Shown: piece after piece, positions 7,961 to 16,370 of the stretch
Layout: each line of letters starts with the position of its first letter
Position numbering within the stretch: position 1 is the first letter of the stretch
Assembly (NCBI GenBank): GCA_910588615.1
Contig: CAJUOI010000011.1
Coordinates: forward strand, 1 to 56,573
DNA from: an uncultured Christensenellaceae bacterium
GTDB lineage: Bacteria; Bacillota; Clostridia; Christensenellales; Borkfalkiaceae
Reading direction: 5' to 3'
DNA: 56,573 nucleotides
Position numbers and translations under genes: made by a program
Notes under the pieces: generated by a model
The model's input: only the letters and a program-made list of their open reading frames with translations
What the model was told of the DNA's origin: nothing
The model's database searches: none

Positions 7961-8719
7961 ATGAAAAAGAATCAGAACGGAATGCATCTGACGAAAAATC
8001 AGCTTTTCTGGCGGATACAAAAAGAGTGCTGGCGCCGTATGGTTACGCCCTATCTTATGTATCTGTTCATGAGCCTTCTGATGCTTGCCACGCAGGCAAT
8101 CAGCGGAAACAGTCTCGTCTGGCTTAAAATCACGCTCGGCATACTGTGCCTTTTGGGCGGAATGGCGTTCAACGCGCACCTTACGTACAACTACGGAATT
8201 ATTCATTACGATGCATACCTCACGGGTTGCGTTCACCGCAAAAATCTGGCGTACGGCATCGAGTCGGGCGGCGACCACCGTCCCGAACGGGAGTACCGCC
8301 CTTGGAAGGGGTTTTATATCGGCTTTCTTATCGGCGTGCCCGTAATCATTCTCGGCATTATCGCCGCCGCTACGAGCGTTGCAAGCAATCTTTGGGGCGT
8401 TGCGGGCATTGCGCTCATTATGTTTGCGGGTTGGGCGATTATTCCCGTCAGCTGGATTCGCGATTTCGCGGGCATTGCAAATATCAACTTCGGCTGGTCG
8501 ATTTTAATGGTCGTAATTCCCATCGTCGTCAGCGGGGTATTCTATATCGTGGGCGCCATGCGCGAAAAGAAAAAGAAGGAGGCGCAGGCGGCGCGCGACG
8601 AAGCGGTGAAAAAGTTACAGGAAGAGCAGGCGGCGCTGCGCCAGGAACAGAAAATGAATCGTATACAGACGGAGGAACAGCGCAGAAAGACGCTGCAATC
8701 CAAGAAAAAGAAGAAATGA
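7961..8719 (+). CDS. Hypothetical polytopic membrane protein with coiled-coil tail
   Basis: 252 aa; I do not recognise the family. After about 33 charged N-terminal residues there are two closely spaced hydrophobic segments (about 35-52 and 57-75). A hydrophilic loop with HRP/EREYRPW follows, then three further segments (about 116-137, 140-160 and 170-192). The last 55 residues are a highly charged Lys/Glu/Gln helix ending in a poly-lysine run, likely a cytoplasmic coiled coil. The ATG at 7961 has GGGAG upstream and follows a consensus promoter. It overlaps rsmD by 4 nt, so it is first in an operon with RNA-modification and cofactor genes. No function is inferred. Confidence 0.8.
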   Translation: MKKNQNGMHLTKNQLFWRIQKECWRRMVTPYLMYLFMSLLMLATQAISGNSLVWLKITLGILCLLGGMAFNAHLTYNYGIIHYDAYLTGCVHRKNLAYGIESGGDHRPEREYRPWKGFYIGFLIGVPVIILGIIAAATSVASNLWGVAGIALIMFAGWAIIPVSWIRDFAGIANINFGWSILMVVIPIVVSGVFYIVGAMREKKKKEAQAARDEAVKKLQEEQAALRQEQKMNRIQTEEQRRKTLQSKKKKK

Positions 8720-9240
8720 GAATTATCGGCGGAAAGTTTCGCGGGCGTACGCTTGCAACGTTTCGGGGATGGGACATCCGTCCCACGCCCGACAGAGTCA
8801 AGGAATCGCTCTTTCAGATTTTAACGCCCCGCCTCGTCGGGGCGCGCGTTCTCGATCTGTTTGCGGGCAGCGGGGCGTTAGGTTTGGAAAGTCTTTCTCG
8901 CGGCGCGGGAGAAGTTGTGTTCAACGATGCGTCGGCTGAGAGCCTTGCCGTACTGAACAAGAACCTTTCCGCGTTGCAGGTGCGCGCAACCGTTACGCAG
9001 AAGGATTTTCGCGCCTGTTTGAAGAGTGCGGACGGGAAATTCGATTTGATTTTTTGCGATCCGCCCTATAAGGAAAGTTTTTTGCGGGAAATCTGCAATA
9101 TCGTAAGCGAGCGGGCGCTGTTGAACGAAGGCGGGATCGTCGTTTATGAAAGCGAACGCGAGGAGTGCGCCGATGGCTTCGAGGCGATCGATGAACGCCG
9201 TTACGGACGCACCTGCGTTACGATGTGGAGGCAGCTATGA
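8716..9240 (+). CDS. rsmD: 16S rRNA (guanine966-N2)-methyltransferase RsmD
   Basis: Methylates G966 of 16S rRNA with SAM. 174 aa, the normal size. It opens with the family N-terminus MRIIGGKFRGR and RPTPDRVKESLF, followed by the SAM-binding motif VLDLFAGSGALGLE (about residues 43-56) and the catalytic DPPY motif (about 115-118, in FCDPPYK). It overlaps the upstream gene by ATGA and its stop overlaps the coaD ATG. RsmD next to CoaD is one of the most conserved bacterial gene pairs, which supports both calls. Confidence 0.96.
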   Translation: MRIIGGKFRGRTLATFRGWDIRPTPDRVKESLFQILTPRLVGARVLDLFAGSGALGLESLSRGAGEVVFNDASAESLAVLNKNLSALQVRATVTQKDFRACLKSADGKFDLIFCDPPYKESFLREICNIVSERALLNEGGIVVYESEREECADGFEAIDERRYGRTCVTMWRQL

Positions 9241-9716
9241 AAAAATGCGTGTTTGCGGGCACGTTCGATCCGTTTACGTTAGGACATGCGGACACGGTGG
9301 AAAAGTGTCTTGCTATCTTCGACGAAGTGATCGTCGCAATCGCAGAAAACAGGAGCAAGACGCCGAAGTTTTCCGTTCAAGAACGCGAAGAGATGATCCG
9401 AGCCGTATATGCGGGGGAGTCGCGCGTAAAGACGGTGCGCTGGCAGGGGGTCATCGTGGACTTGTTGCAGCGGGAGGGTACGCCCTTTTACGTGCGCGGA
9501 ATCCGCAACGCATCGGACTTCGAGTACGAGACGGCGGATTTTTACGCCAGCCGAAAATTGGACGGGAATATGATAAGCGTATATCTTCCCGCCGAGCAGG
9601 ACAAGCTGCATATCAGTTCCACTCTCGTAAAAAATTGCATCGCGTTCGAAAAACCCTATCGGGATTACGTTCCGGAAGCAGTTTATCAATATATTTCGGA
9701 GAAAAAGAATGTTTGA
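9237..9716 (+). CDS. coaD: Phosphopantetheine adenylyltransferase CoaD
   Basis: Transfers AMP from ATP to 4'-phosphopantetheine, the penultimate step of coenzyme A synthesis. 159 aa from ATG 9237 (GTGGAGG upstream; overlaps the rsmD stop). The nucleotidyltransferase signature is present as GTFDPFTLGHAD (residues 8-19, with the T/HxGH motif). The second signature ISSTLVK is at about residues 124-130, and the RGIRNASDFEYE segment typical of CoaD is near 90. An upstream in-frame ATG at 9225 is less well placed. The stop overlaps the next gene by 8 nt. Confidence 0.97.
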   Translation: MKKCVFAGTFDPFTLGHADTVEKCLAIFDEVIVAIAENRSKTPKFSVQEREEMIRAVYAGESRVKTVRWQGVIVDLLQREGTPFYVRGIRNASDFEYETADFYASRKLDGNMISVYLPAEQDKLHISSTLVKNCIAFEKPYRDYVPEAVYQYISEKKNV

Positions 9717-10734
9717 AAGACAAATCAAAATTCCGACGGCGGAGGAGCTGTGTAAGGAGATTCCCGTTCCCGCCGCACTGAAAAAGATTAAAACGGAGCG
9801 CGATCGGCTCGTCAAGGACGTGATCGCGGGGCTTTCCGATAAATTTCTCGTTATTGTAGGTCCCTGTTCCGCGCACGAAAGCGCGCCCGTTTACGAGTAT
9901 GTAAAGCGGTTGGGCAAGCTCAACGAGAGAGTCGGGGACAAGCTCGTTCTCGTGCCGAGGATTTACACGAACAAGCCGCGCACGCGAGGCGTCGGCTACA
10001 AGGGAATGTTTTCCCAGCCCAATCCCGAAAACAAAGAGGATATCCTGCTCGGGATCAAGACGATTCGAAAATTGCATCTGGAAGCAATCGAGGCGTCGGG
10101 CTTGACTGCGGCGGACGAAATGCTCTATCCCGAAAATTATGCGTATATCGAGGACGTGCTCTCCTACGTTGCCGTGGGCGCGCGGTCGAGCGAAAATCAG
10201 ATGCACCGCCTCGTGGCAAGCGGAATCGACGTGCCCGTCGGCATTAAAAACCCGATGGGGGGCAGCATTCCCGTGCTGCTCAATTCCGTATACGCGGCGC
10301 AGAGCCCGCAGGTGTTCAAGTACGGCGAATGGCAAGTTTCCACCAAGGGCAACGAGTTCGCGCATACCGTGCTGCGCGGCGCCGTCGACAGCTACGGCAA
10401 CGACATTCCCAATTTCCATTACGAAACGGTAATGCGGGTATTTCGCGGGTATCTGAATGCGGATAATATGAAAAATCCTGCCGTGATCATCGACGCCAAC
10501 CATTCCAATTCGGGCAAGGACTTCCGCCAGCAGATACGAATCGTCGAAGAGGTCATGCAGAACAGGCTTTACGACAGAGACTTTAAACGGATCGTCAAAG
10601 GGTTTATGATAGAGAGCTTCCTCGTGGAGGGGAGGCAGAACCGCGACGTGGTATTCGGGCAATCGATCACGGACGCCTGCCTCGGTTGGGAGGATACCGA
10701 GCGGTTAATTTACGATATTGCGGAGAAAGTGTAA
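9709..10734 (+). CDS. aroF: 3-deoxy-7-phosphoheptulonate synthase (DAHP synthase)
   Basis: First enzyme of the shikimate pathway, condensing PEP and erythrose-4-phosphate. 341 aa, AroFGH-type class I. Visible motifs are the PEP-site VGPCSAH near residue 47, RIYTNKPRTRGVGYKG near 84, KNPMGGS near 180 and the C-terminal IDANHSNSGKD (metal ligand His region) near 260. These are diagnostic. It is translationally overlapped with coaD and followed at once by prephenate dehydratase, making an aromatic amino acid pair. Feedback specificity (Phe, Tyr or Trp) cannot be read from sequence. The gene symbol is generic for the paralogue group. Confidence 0.95.
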   Translation: MFERQIKIPTAEELCKEIPVPAALKKIKTERDRLVKDVIAGLSDKFLVIVGPCSAHESAPVYEYVKRLGKLNERVGDKLVLVPRIYTNKPRTRGVGYKGMFSQPNPENKEDILLGIKTIRKLHLEAIEASGLTAADEMLYPENYAYIEDVLSYVAVGARSSENQMHRLVASGIDVPVGIKNPMGGSIPVLLNSVYAAQSPQVFKYGEWQVSTKGNEFAHTVLRGAVDSYGNDIPNFHYETVMRVFRGYLNADNMKNPAVIIDANHSNSGKDFRQQIRIVEEVMQNRLYDRDFKRIVKGFMIESFLVEGRQNRDVVFGQSITDACLGWEDTERLIYDIAEKV

Positions 10735-11528
10735 TGAAGGTTTCCTGTCTGGGTCCTGGCGAGAGCTATTCTTGCTTGGCGGCAAAGCGTTTCCGTTCCG
10801 ATGCGACGTTCGTATGCTGTAAAAGCTTTAAGGAAGTCATTGATAAATTAAAAAGCGGAGAAGCGGATTTTGCGGTCATCCCCGTCAGCAATTGCATTAC
10901 GGGGAGTATCGTAAAAAATCTCGACCTTATCACGGAAACGGAAGGGGTCATGGGGGTGGAATCTTTTCTGCTGCCCGTCGAGCACCGCCTCGTAACCAAG
11001 GGGAATATCCCGTATAAAAATATCGAGCGCGTGTGTTCGCACGTGCAGGCGCTCGGGCAGTGTGAAAAGTTTATTCAGGCGAATTTTCCCAATGCGCGCC
11101 TTGTCGTTACGCGTTCGACGGCTGAGAGCCTGTCCCTGCTGGACGGACATACGGCGGGCATCGTCGGCGCTCACGTGGCGGGCGACGGCTTGGTGCTTTC
11201 CGCGGAAAACGTCGCCGACGAACGGGAGAATGCCACGCGTTTTATGCTGTTCGAAAAGAGAACGTTGCCGCCGGAAAAGAGCAATTACTTTTTCTTTTCC
11301 GCCGTGTGCAGACATGAGGCGGGTGCGCTTGCATCTCTGTTGGGCATCTTCGCCGAGCTCGGCTTGAACTTGACGCGGATCGGCAGCCGTCCCGTGCAGA
11401 GCGCGGAAGGCCCGTACCGCTTCTTTATGGAGTTCGAGGGGAACATCGGCTCGCAAGAGGTGCAATCGGCGCTGGCGGAGGCAAAGCATCGGGGGGCGCA
11501 ATTCCGCCTGATTGGCGCGTACAACTAA
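10734..11528 (+). CDS. pheA: Prephenate dehydratase (divergent) with ACT domain
   Basis: Predicted to convert prephenate to phenylpyruvate in phenylalanine synthesis. 264 aa, a stand-alone PDT domain followed by an ACT regulatory domain (about 185-262) with no fused chorismate mutase. The catalytic TRF motif is intact (168-170) in ENATRFM. Other landmarks are altered: the N-terminal glycine motif reads LGPGESYS, the usual PVENS is PVSNC (50-54), HPQAL reads HVQAL (103-107), and the ACT-domain ESRP is GSRP. The ATG overlaps the DAHP synthase stop by one base. Its neighbour supports the role, but lower activity or altered regulation is possible. Confidence 0.85.
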   Translation: MKVSCLGPGESYSCLAAKRFRSDATFVCCKSFKEVIDKLKSGEADFAVIPVSNCITGSIVKNLDLITETEGVMGVESFLLPVEHRLVTKGNIPYKNIERVCSHVQALGQCEKFIQANFPNARLVVTRSTAESLSLLDGHTAGIVGAHVAGDGLVLSAENVADERENATRFMLFEKRTLPPEKSNYFFFSAVCRHEAGALASLLGIFAELGLNLTRIGSRPVQSAEGPYRFFMEFEGNIGSQEVQSALAEAKHRGAQFRLIGAYN

Positions 11529-12451
11529 ACGCCGAACGCGCACGCGAGCGCGAAACAGAGCGCGGCGGCGGTTATGCCTTGCAACGCTTTTAAGCAGATA
11601 AAGGGCAGGGGCTTTACTCCCGCAGGGGTTAAAAAGGCGAGCTGTTGTACGAGTACGCAGACGCCGCCGAAGGTTACGAAGAATGCGGAGAGGGCGAGCG
11701 CGAGGGGTGTTTTTACGGACGAGAGGGCTTTGCAGCCCGAGGTCATTTCCACGATTCCGGAAAGTATCGCCGAAAGAAAACCGTCGGAAACCGTGCCCGC
11801 CAGCAAGCGGGCAAAAGCATAAAAGATAGCGATCGAAGCGCCCGCAAGGGTGGCGGCGGCAACCGTTTCCGCAAGGCTTTCCGAGAGTGCGTTCTGCGTT
11901 TGCGGGGCGGAGATGCGGGAGGCGCTTACGCTTTTTTTTGCGGTAAAGCGCAGAAGAAAGCAAACGAGCCAGACTGCGGCAAGGTGGGAAACCAACAGAA
12001 GCCACCCAGCTTTCACGCTTTGAAACGCCCCCGCGCCGACAGCGCCTACGAGGAAGGCGGGACCGGAGGTCGTGGCAAGCGCGGACGTGCGGAAGAGCTC
12101 CTCCTTGGGGACTTCTCCGCGCAGAGCGAGAGAGGACAGAGTCTTGGCGCCTACGGGGTAGCCGGACAGCGCGGAAATCAATCCGCAGCAAGCGCCCGCG
12201 CCCGATATGCGGAATACCTTTCCCGCAACGGGCGAGAGCTTTCCCACAATTTTCGGATAGGCTTTCAGGCGGGTAAAGAGGGCGCAGAAGAAGAGGAAGG
12301 GCAGCGTAGACGGTAGCACGCACGCCGCCCAGAGGGACAGCCCCTCGAACACGAGGGAAGCGGATTTTGCGGGCAGGGCGAGAAGCACTGCAATCGCGCC
12401 GACGGTAAAAAGGAGCGCGATCGCGCCCGTGAATTTTTTCAATTTCGTCAT
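11525..12451 (-). CDS. YlbJ-like sporulation/nucleoside-recognition membrane protein
   Basis: 308 aa with about eight hydrophobic segments and a conserved GLISALSGYPVGAKT stretch near residues 91-105. This stretch, together with TSGPAFLVG, is typical of YlbJ and related Gate-domain (nucleoside recognition) proteins. YlbJ is needed for spore cortex formation in Bacillus, but this copy is about 100 residues shorter, so equivalence is uncertain. The start has no good Shine-Dalgarno sequence. The gene converges on pheA, and the two stop codons overlap (TAG on minus at 11525-11527, TAA on plus at 11526-11528), so there is no room for a terminator between them. Confidence 0.75.
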   Translation of the reverse strand: MTKLKKFTGAIALLFTVGAIAVLLALPAKSASLVFEGLSLWAACVLPSTLPFLFFCALFTRLKAYPKIVGKLSPVAGKVFRISGAGACCGLISALSGYPVGAKTLSSLALRGEVPKEELFRTSALATTSGPAFLVGAVGAGAFQSVKAGWLLLVSHLAAVWLVCFLLRFTAKKSVSASRISAPQTQNALSESLAETVAAATLAGASIAIFYAFARLLAGTVSDGFLSAILSGIVEMTSGCKALSSVKTPLALALSAFFVTFGGVCVLVQQLAFLTPAGVKPLPFICLKALQGITAAALCFALACAFGV

Positions 12452-12534
12452 ATAACAGCGTACGCACTCGCAAGCGCGGATATGCGGGTTTCAGCTTTTT
12501 GCCGATCTCTTGAGGGAAGGGGCAGAGGTGGGGT

Positions 12535-13839
12535 ATGGACTTATTCGATTTAAACAGAAACGAAGAAAAGGCAAAACCGCTTGCCGAGCGGATGCGGGCG
12601 AATACGCTCGAAGAGTTTGCGGGGCAGAGGCACATCGTTGCCGAGGGCTCGTTGCTTCGGCGTGCCGTCATGCTCGACAGGCTGGGCAGTTGTATTTTCT
12701 GGGGACCTCCCGGTTGCGGCAAGACGACGCTTGCCAACATCATCGCCGCCACGACGAACGGCGAATTCGTAAAGCTCAACGCCGTCAATTCGGGCGTTGC
12801 CGACGTCAAAAAGGCGGTGGAAACGGCGCGCAACAATTTAAAGCTGTATAACAAGCGAACCTATCTCATGCTCGACGAGTGCCACCGTTTCAGCAAGACG
12901 CAGTCGGACAGTCTGCTTCCCGCTATCGAGCAGGGCACGATCATTTTCATCGGCTCCACCACGGAAAATCCATACGCTTCCATGACGCCCGCGATCGTTT
13001 CGCGTTGTCGCGTGTTCGAGTTTAAAGCACTCGGGCAGGAGGACATCAAGGCGCAGCTTTTGCGCGCATTGAAGGATAAGCGAAAGGGGCTGGGAAATTA
13101 CGATATCGAGGCGGACGAGGCGGCAATCAACCATATCGCCGCAACGGCGGCGGGGGACTTGCGCACGGCGTACAATGCGCTCGAACTTGCCTGTCTCACT
13201 ACCGCGCCCGACGGAAACGGAAAAATTCACGTTACGCTCGCCGACGCCGAGCAGTCCATTCAGCGCAAATCGCTCTCCTATAACGAGGATCAATATTACG
13301 ATTTTCTTTCCGCATTCTGCAAGTCTTTGCGCGGAAGCGATTCCGACGCCGCGCTTTATTACGCAATGCGGTTGATCGAGGGCGGCTGCGATCCCGTGAT
13401 GATCCTGCGCCGCTTGATTGCCCATTCTGCGGAGGACGTGGGCATGGCTGATCCGAACGCGCTCGTCATGGCGGTAAGCGCGTTGACGGCGTTTCAGAAT
13501 ATGGGCTATCCCGAAGGGCTGTTGCCGCTGACGGAGGCGATCGTCTACGTATGCGAAGCGGAGAAGAGCAATTCGGTGGTTATGGCAATGGACGGGGCGA
13601 TCTCGGATGCGAAAAACGCCCGCGACGACGTCGTCCCCGCGTACCTGCGAGATTCGTCGTACGGCAGTAAGGAAATGAAGGCGGAAAGCGGGAAGTATCT
13701 TTATCCGCATAACTTCGGCGGTTGGGTGCAGCAGCAATATCTGCCTGACAGCTTAAAGGACAGGGTGTACTATTCGCCCTCCGATTACGGCTACGAGGCT
13801 ACGGTAAAGCAAGTAAGAAAGCGAAAGGGAAAGAAATAA
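12535..13839 (+). CDS. rarA: Replication-associated recombination protein RarA (MgsA)
   Basis: AAA+ ATPase of the clamp-loader clade that acts at stalled replication forks. 434 aa, the normal length. Walker A is GPPGCGKTT (about 57-65), Walker B is MLDECHRF (about 110-117) and sensor 1 is IGSTTENP. The C-terminal region with RRLIAHSAEDVGMADP and the terminal PHNFGGWVQQQYLP motif are RarA hallmarks that separate it from RuvB and DnaX. AGAGGTGGGG precedes the ATG. It ends at a strong bidirectional terminator. Confidence 0.95.
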   Translation: MDLFDLNRNEEKAKPLAERMRANTLEEFAGQRHIVAEGSLLRRAVMLDRLGSCIFWGPPGCGKTTLANIIAATTNGEFVKLNAVNSGVADVKKAVETARNNLKLYNKRTYLMLDECHRFSKTQSDSLLPAIEQGTIIFIGSTTENPYASMTPAIVSRCRVFEFKALGQEDIKAQLLRALKDKRKGLGNYDIEADEAAINHIAATAAGDLRTAYNALELACLTTAPDGNGKIHVTLADAEQSIQRKSLSYNEDQYYDFLSAFCKSLRGSDSDAALYYAMRLIEGGCDPVMILRRLIAHSAEDVGMADPNALVMAVSALTAFQNMGYPEGLLPLTEAIVYVCEAEKSNSVVMAMDGAISDAKNARDDVVPAYLRDSSYGSKEMKAESGKYLYPHNFGGWVQQQYLPDSLKDRVYYSPSDYGYEATVKQVRKRKGKK

Positions 13840-13842
13840 ACG

Positions 13843-13876
13843 ATAAAAAAACGCTTCCGACAGGAAGCGTTTTTTG
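13843..13876. terminator. Bidirectional terminator between rarA and the zinc-ribbon gene
   Basis: AACGCTTCC-GACA-GGAAGCGTT with a T run on the right and an A run on the left, so it can end both rarA (plus) and the leftward zinc-ribbon operon. Confidence 0.9.
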
Positions 13877-13889
13877 GTTTGTGAAACGG

Positions 13890-14285
13890 TCAGACGAAAA
13901 CTCCGGCGCACGCTATAAAAACTACTAATATGTAAGTATAGAACAATGCGAGAATGATTACGATTCCGATGGAAATCGAACTGATGATAACGCCCGCCAA
14001 AGCAAGACCTTTCCCGCTTTCGCCCGAGGTTTTCAGCTGTTTTAAGGCAATCGCCGAACAGATGAGCCCTGCAAGCGATACGAAGAAGCAGAGGATAAAT
14101 CCGACGATGGCAAGCACGTTCGTCTTTTCATGCGGTACAGGCTGCGCCGCAGGTTGCGGTTGCGCTTTGGGTTGTTCCGGAGCTTTTGCCTTGGAAAAAA
14201 CCTCTTCCCCGTGCGTCAGAATACCGCAGTTCGGGCAGACGACAGCTTTATCGTTCAGTTCTTTTCCGCAATATCTGCAAAACAT
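13890..14285 (-). CDS. Zinc-ribbon membrane protein, DUF4190-like (copy 1)
   Basis: 131 aa. The N-terminus is a zinc ribbon with two CxxC pairs (FCRYCG and VCPNCG within the first 22 residues). A Pro/Ala/Gln-rich linker follows (about 33-52), then two hydrophobic segments (about 56-80 and 94-125) separated by KTSGESGKGLALAG. This pattern matches small zinc-ribbon/DUF4190 membrane proteins of unknown function. A good GGAGGAAA site precedes the ATG. It lies 24 nt downstream of a paralogue with the same layout, so the pair arose by tandem duplication and is probably cotranscribed. Confidence 0.8.
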   Translation of the reverse strand: MFCRYCGKELNDKAVVCPNCGILTHGEEVFSKAKAPEQPKAQPQPAAQPVPHEKTNVLAIVGFILCFFVSLAGLICSAIALKQLKTSGESGKGLALAGVIISSISIGIVIILALFYTYILVVFIACAGVFV

Positions 14286-14309
14286 GTTTTTTCCTCCGAT
14301 ACGATTCGG

Positions 14310-14786
14310 TTAGTAATAGGGGTAATATCCGCCTCCGCCGAGAGACGCAAACAGTTCGGGAAGAACCGTAACAGAAATAATGATGCCGATAATCCAGTAG
14401 ACGATGGAAATCACGAGACCCGCGATTGCAAGTCCCTGTCCTTTGCCGCCGTATTGAGGCGCTCTCTTTATTCCGAGAATGGAGCAGATCAAGCCAGCGA
14501 TGGGAACGAAGAACGAAAGCACGAATCCGACGATGGCAAGCGTGTTACTGCCCTGCGCTACCGGTTGCGGTGCAGGCTGGGGTGCAGGCTGCGAATACGC
14601 GGGGGGGGGTGTTTGCTGAGGGGGAGCGTCGAAGAACTCGTCTTTATCGGCAGCTTTATTTTCTGCCTGCTGGCGCGCCTGAGCCGCTTTGGCGGCACTC
14701 AGCGCCTCTTCGTTGAGGACGGCGCCGCAACCCGGACAGACTACAGCTTTGTCGTCAACTTCTTTGCCGCAATTGTAACAAAACAT
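14310..14786 (-). CDS. Zinc-ribbon membrane protein, DUF4190-like (copy 2)
   Basis: 158 aa paralogue of the downstream gene: N-terminal zinc ribbon (FCYNCG and VCPGCG), then a Gln/Ala/Pro-rich linker of about 60 residues (PPQQTPPPAYSQP and similar). Two membrane segments follow, separated by YGGKGQGLAIAG, and the protein ends GGGYYPYY. It has AAGGAGAG before the ATG and a perfect-consensus promoter upstream. The linker contains a run of nine C on the coding strand (14601-14609 as G on plus). Function unknown; a role in sensing or membrane stress is possible but not shown. Confidence 0.8.
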   Translation of the reverse strand: MFCYNCGKEVDDKAVVCPGCGAVLNEEALSAAKAAQARQQAENKAADKDEFFDAPPQQTPPPAYSQPAPQPAPQPVAQGSNTLAIVGFVLSFFVPIAGLICSILGIKRAPQYGGKGQGLAIAGLVISIVYWIIGIIISVTVLPELFASLGGGGYYPYY

Positions 14787-14835
14787 AACGATTTTCTCTC
14801 CTTAGACGCCTTTGTAAAGCGCGGCGTCCGACTTT

Positions 14836-14864
14836 ATTATATGACGAAATTAAGACCTTGTCAA
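14836..14864 (-). promoter_or_regulatory. Consensus sigma-A promoter of the zinc-ribbon pair
   Basis: Read leftward: TTGACA (14859-14864), 17-nt spacer, TATAAT (14836-14841), a full match to consensus. The start codon of the first gene is about 50 nt downstream. Confidence 0.92.
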
Positions 14865-14923
14865 GCTTTTTTGAAAAATTACGGGGGATACGGGAGAAAA
14901 AAGAAGGACGTTGCCCCCCGAAA

Positions 14924-15466
14924 TTAAAGGAAAAACAGGGTTTGCTCGGGGTTTTTACGCTTTTTGGGACGGATTTCATAGCCGTCTTCGGGGTAGCCGA
15001 CGGCAATCACCAACGGAATACGCACGTCTTTTCCAAGGGAAAGCGCCGTTCGCAGCTTGTTCTCGCTGCGCCAGCCGAGAATGCACGTGCTCAAGCCCGC
15101 TGCCTCCGCGGCAATTACGAGATGCGCCGTTAAGATGCCGATGTCGTTATGCAAAAAGTCGTTATCCTTAAAGCGGCTTCCGACCTTTGCCGTCAGATTG
15201 CTCTTACCTTCGGCAATTGCAATGAGGGCGGGTGCATCGGAGGCAAACTTGTTCATGCCCAAATCCTGCAAGCCCTTTGCCGTTTCCTTTGCTTTTTCGC
15301 CCGTAACGCAATAGAGCAGCCACGGCTGGGAGTTACACGCCGACGGCGCAAGCAGGGCAAGGTTGCAGACTTTTTCCAAAAGCTCGCGGGGAACCTCGCG
15401 CGACTTATCGAACGCGCGGCAGCTCTGCCTGTGCAGATACAGTTTTTCGATTTCCTCTAAATTCAT
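14924..15466 (-). CDS. Nitroreductase family protein
   Basis: FMN-dependent oxidoreductase of the nitroreductase fold, 180 aa from ATG 15466 (AAAAGG upstream; a longer upstream frame would overlap the neighbouring gene). N-terminal RQSCRAFDKSR is the FMN-phosphate-binding motif (usually RRSxRxF). LAPSACNSQPW near 39-49 is the second FMN motif, and GILTAHLVIAAEAAGLSTCILGW is the conserved helix. The C-terminus ends in basic residues (RPKKRKNPEQ), typical of the family. The substrate cannot be predicted. It starts 7 nt after the stop of the lipoprotein gene, so the two form an operon. Confidence 0.88.
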   Translation of the reverse strand: MNLEEIEKLYLHRQSCRAFDKSREVPRELLEKVCNLALLAPSACNSQPWLLYCVTGEKAKETAKGLQDLGMNKFASDAPALIAIAEGKSNLTAKVGSRFKDNDFLHNDIGILTAHLVIAAEAAGLSTCILGWRSENKLRTALSLGKDVRIPLVIAVGYPEDGYEIRPKKRKNPEQTLFFL

Positions 15467-15473
15467 ATCCTTT

Positions 15474-16352
15474 TTACTTTTGATCCGTCGTCTGATCGCC
15501 GACAAATTTTACTACGTACAAATCGCCCGATACCGTTTTTACGGTGCAATGACAGGAGGGGGAACCCGCGTTGACGAGGGCGCCGCCCGTTACCGTTTCG
15601 TATTTCGGCGTGTCGCGAAAGCCGCTGTAAAACGTTCCGCTCACGGTGTCGAACTTCACCGAGAATCCTGCGTCGGGGAAGCAGAGCGTGACGTCGCCCG
15701 AGACGCTTTTCGCTTCGACGGCGACGGGCAACGTAACGAACGCCGCCACGACGTCGCCCGAAACGGAGTCGATTTCCGTCTTTCTCGCTACCGTAACGTT
15801 CTTCACCGCAATCGTACCCGAAACGGTTTTCGCCTCGATTTCTCCATAGCTTGCGTTGCGGCAAGCTATCTCTCCCGAAACCGTTTCGATATCGCACGCG
15901 TCCGCATGGACGGAAACAACCGTTTCTGCGGAAACCGTTTCAACCTCGACGGAGTTCAGCGTCGTGTTTCGGGGAATCCGCACGGTGAGCGCCTTGGAGG
16001 AGAGGTTATTGTTCCTCACGCCCGATTTGGCGAATTTCAGGTGCAACGTATTATCCGTCTGATCAAGCAGATAGCGCATCGTGTAGTCGTCCGTTTCCGT
16101 TACGCCGTCGCTGCGGACTTCGGAAAACTTTACCGACGTTCCCTCGTAGTATTCGATATTTACCTCGCCGCTCACCCATTCGACTTCCAGGTTGTTTACG
16201 GGGAGGGTGAGCTCGCCGCTTGCCGCCGCCGTGTATTTCTTGGCGTTATCGTAGCGGATAATTGCGCCCAAGCCGCCCGAACAGCCCGTTGCCGCGTATA
16301 AAAGACAGAGCAGAAGGGAAAGGGGAGCTAAAAATTTTAAAATACTTTTCAT
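15474..16352 (-). CDS. DUF4097 lipoprotein with VSG beta-solenoid repeats
   Basis: 292 aa from ATG 16352 (an upstream in-frame TTG at 16370 is less likely). The N-terminal 25 residues are a hydrophobic signal ending in AATGCSGG, a lipobox, so the mature protein is probably anchored by Cys to the outer face of the membrane. Residues 120-285 contain at least six repeats of the form ETVSGE / KTVSGT / DSVSGD spaced by about 20-25 residues, the DUF4097 (putative adhesin) beta-solenoid pattern. Function is unknown; related proteins are often found with membrane-stress regulators, but none lies next to it here. Confidence 0.85.
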   Translation of the reverse strand: MKSILKFLAPLSLLLCLLYAATGCSGGLGAIIRYDNAKKYTAAASGELTLPVNNLEVEWVSGEVNIEYYEGTSVKFSEVRSDGVTETDDYTMRYLLDQTDNTLHLKFAKSGVRNNNLSSKALTVRIPRNTTLNSVEVETVSAETVVSVHADACDIETVSGEIACRNASYGEIEAKTVSGTIAVKNVTVARKTEIDSVSGDVVAAFVTLPVAVEAKSVSGDVTLCFPDAGFSVKFDTVSGTFYSGFRDTPKYETVTGGALVNAGSPSCHCTVKTVSGDLYVVKFVGDQTTDQK

Positions 16353-16370
16353 TGTTTCTCGGAAAAACAA

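Noticed and set aside
10848..12854. Very long minus-strand open frame (668 codons)
   Set aside because: It lies antisense to pheA and rarA and in another frame of the YlbJ-like gene; its translation is Arg/Pro/Leu-rich without motifs. High GC makes such shadow frames common here.
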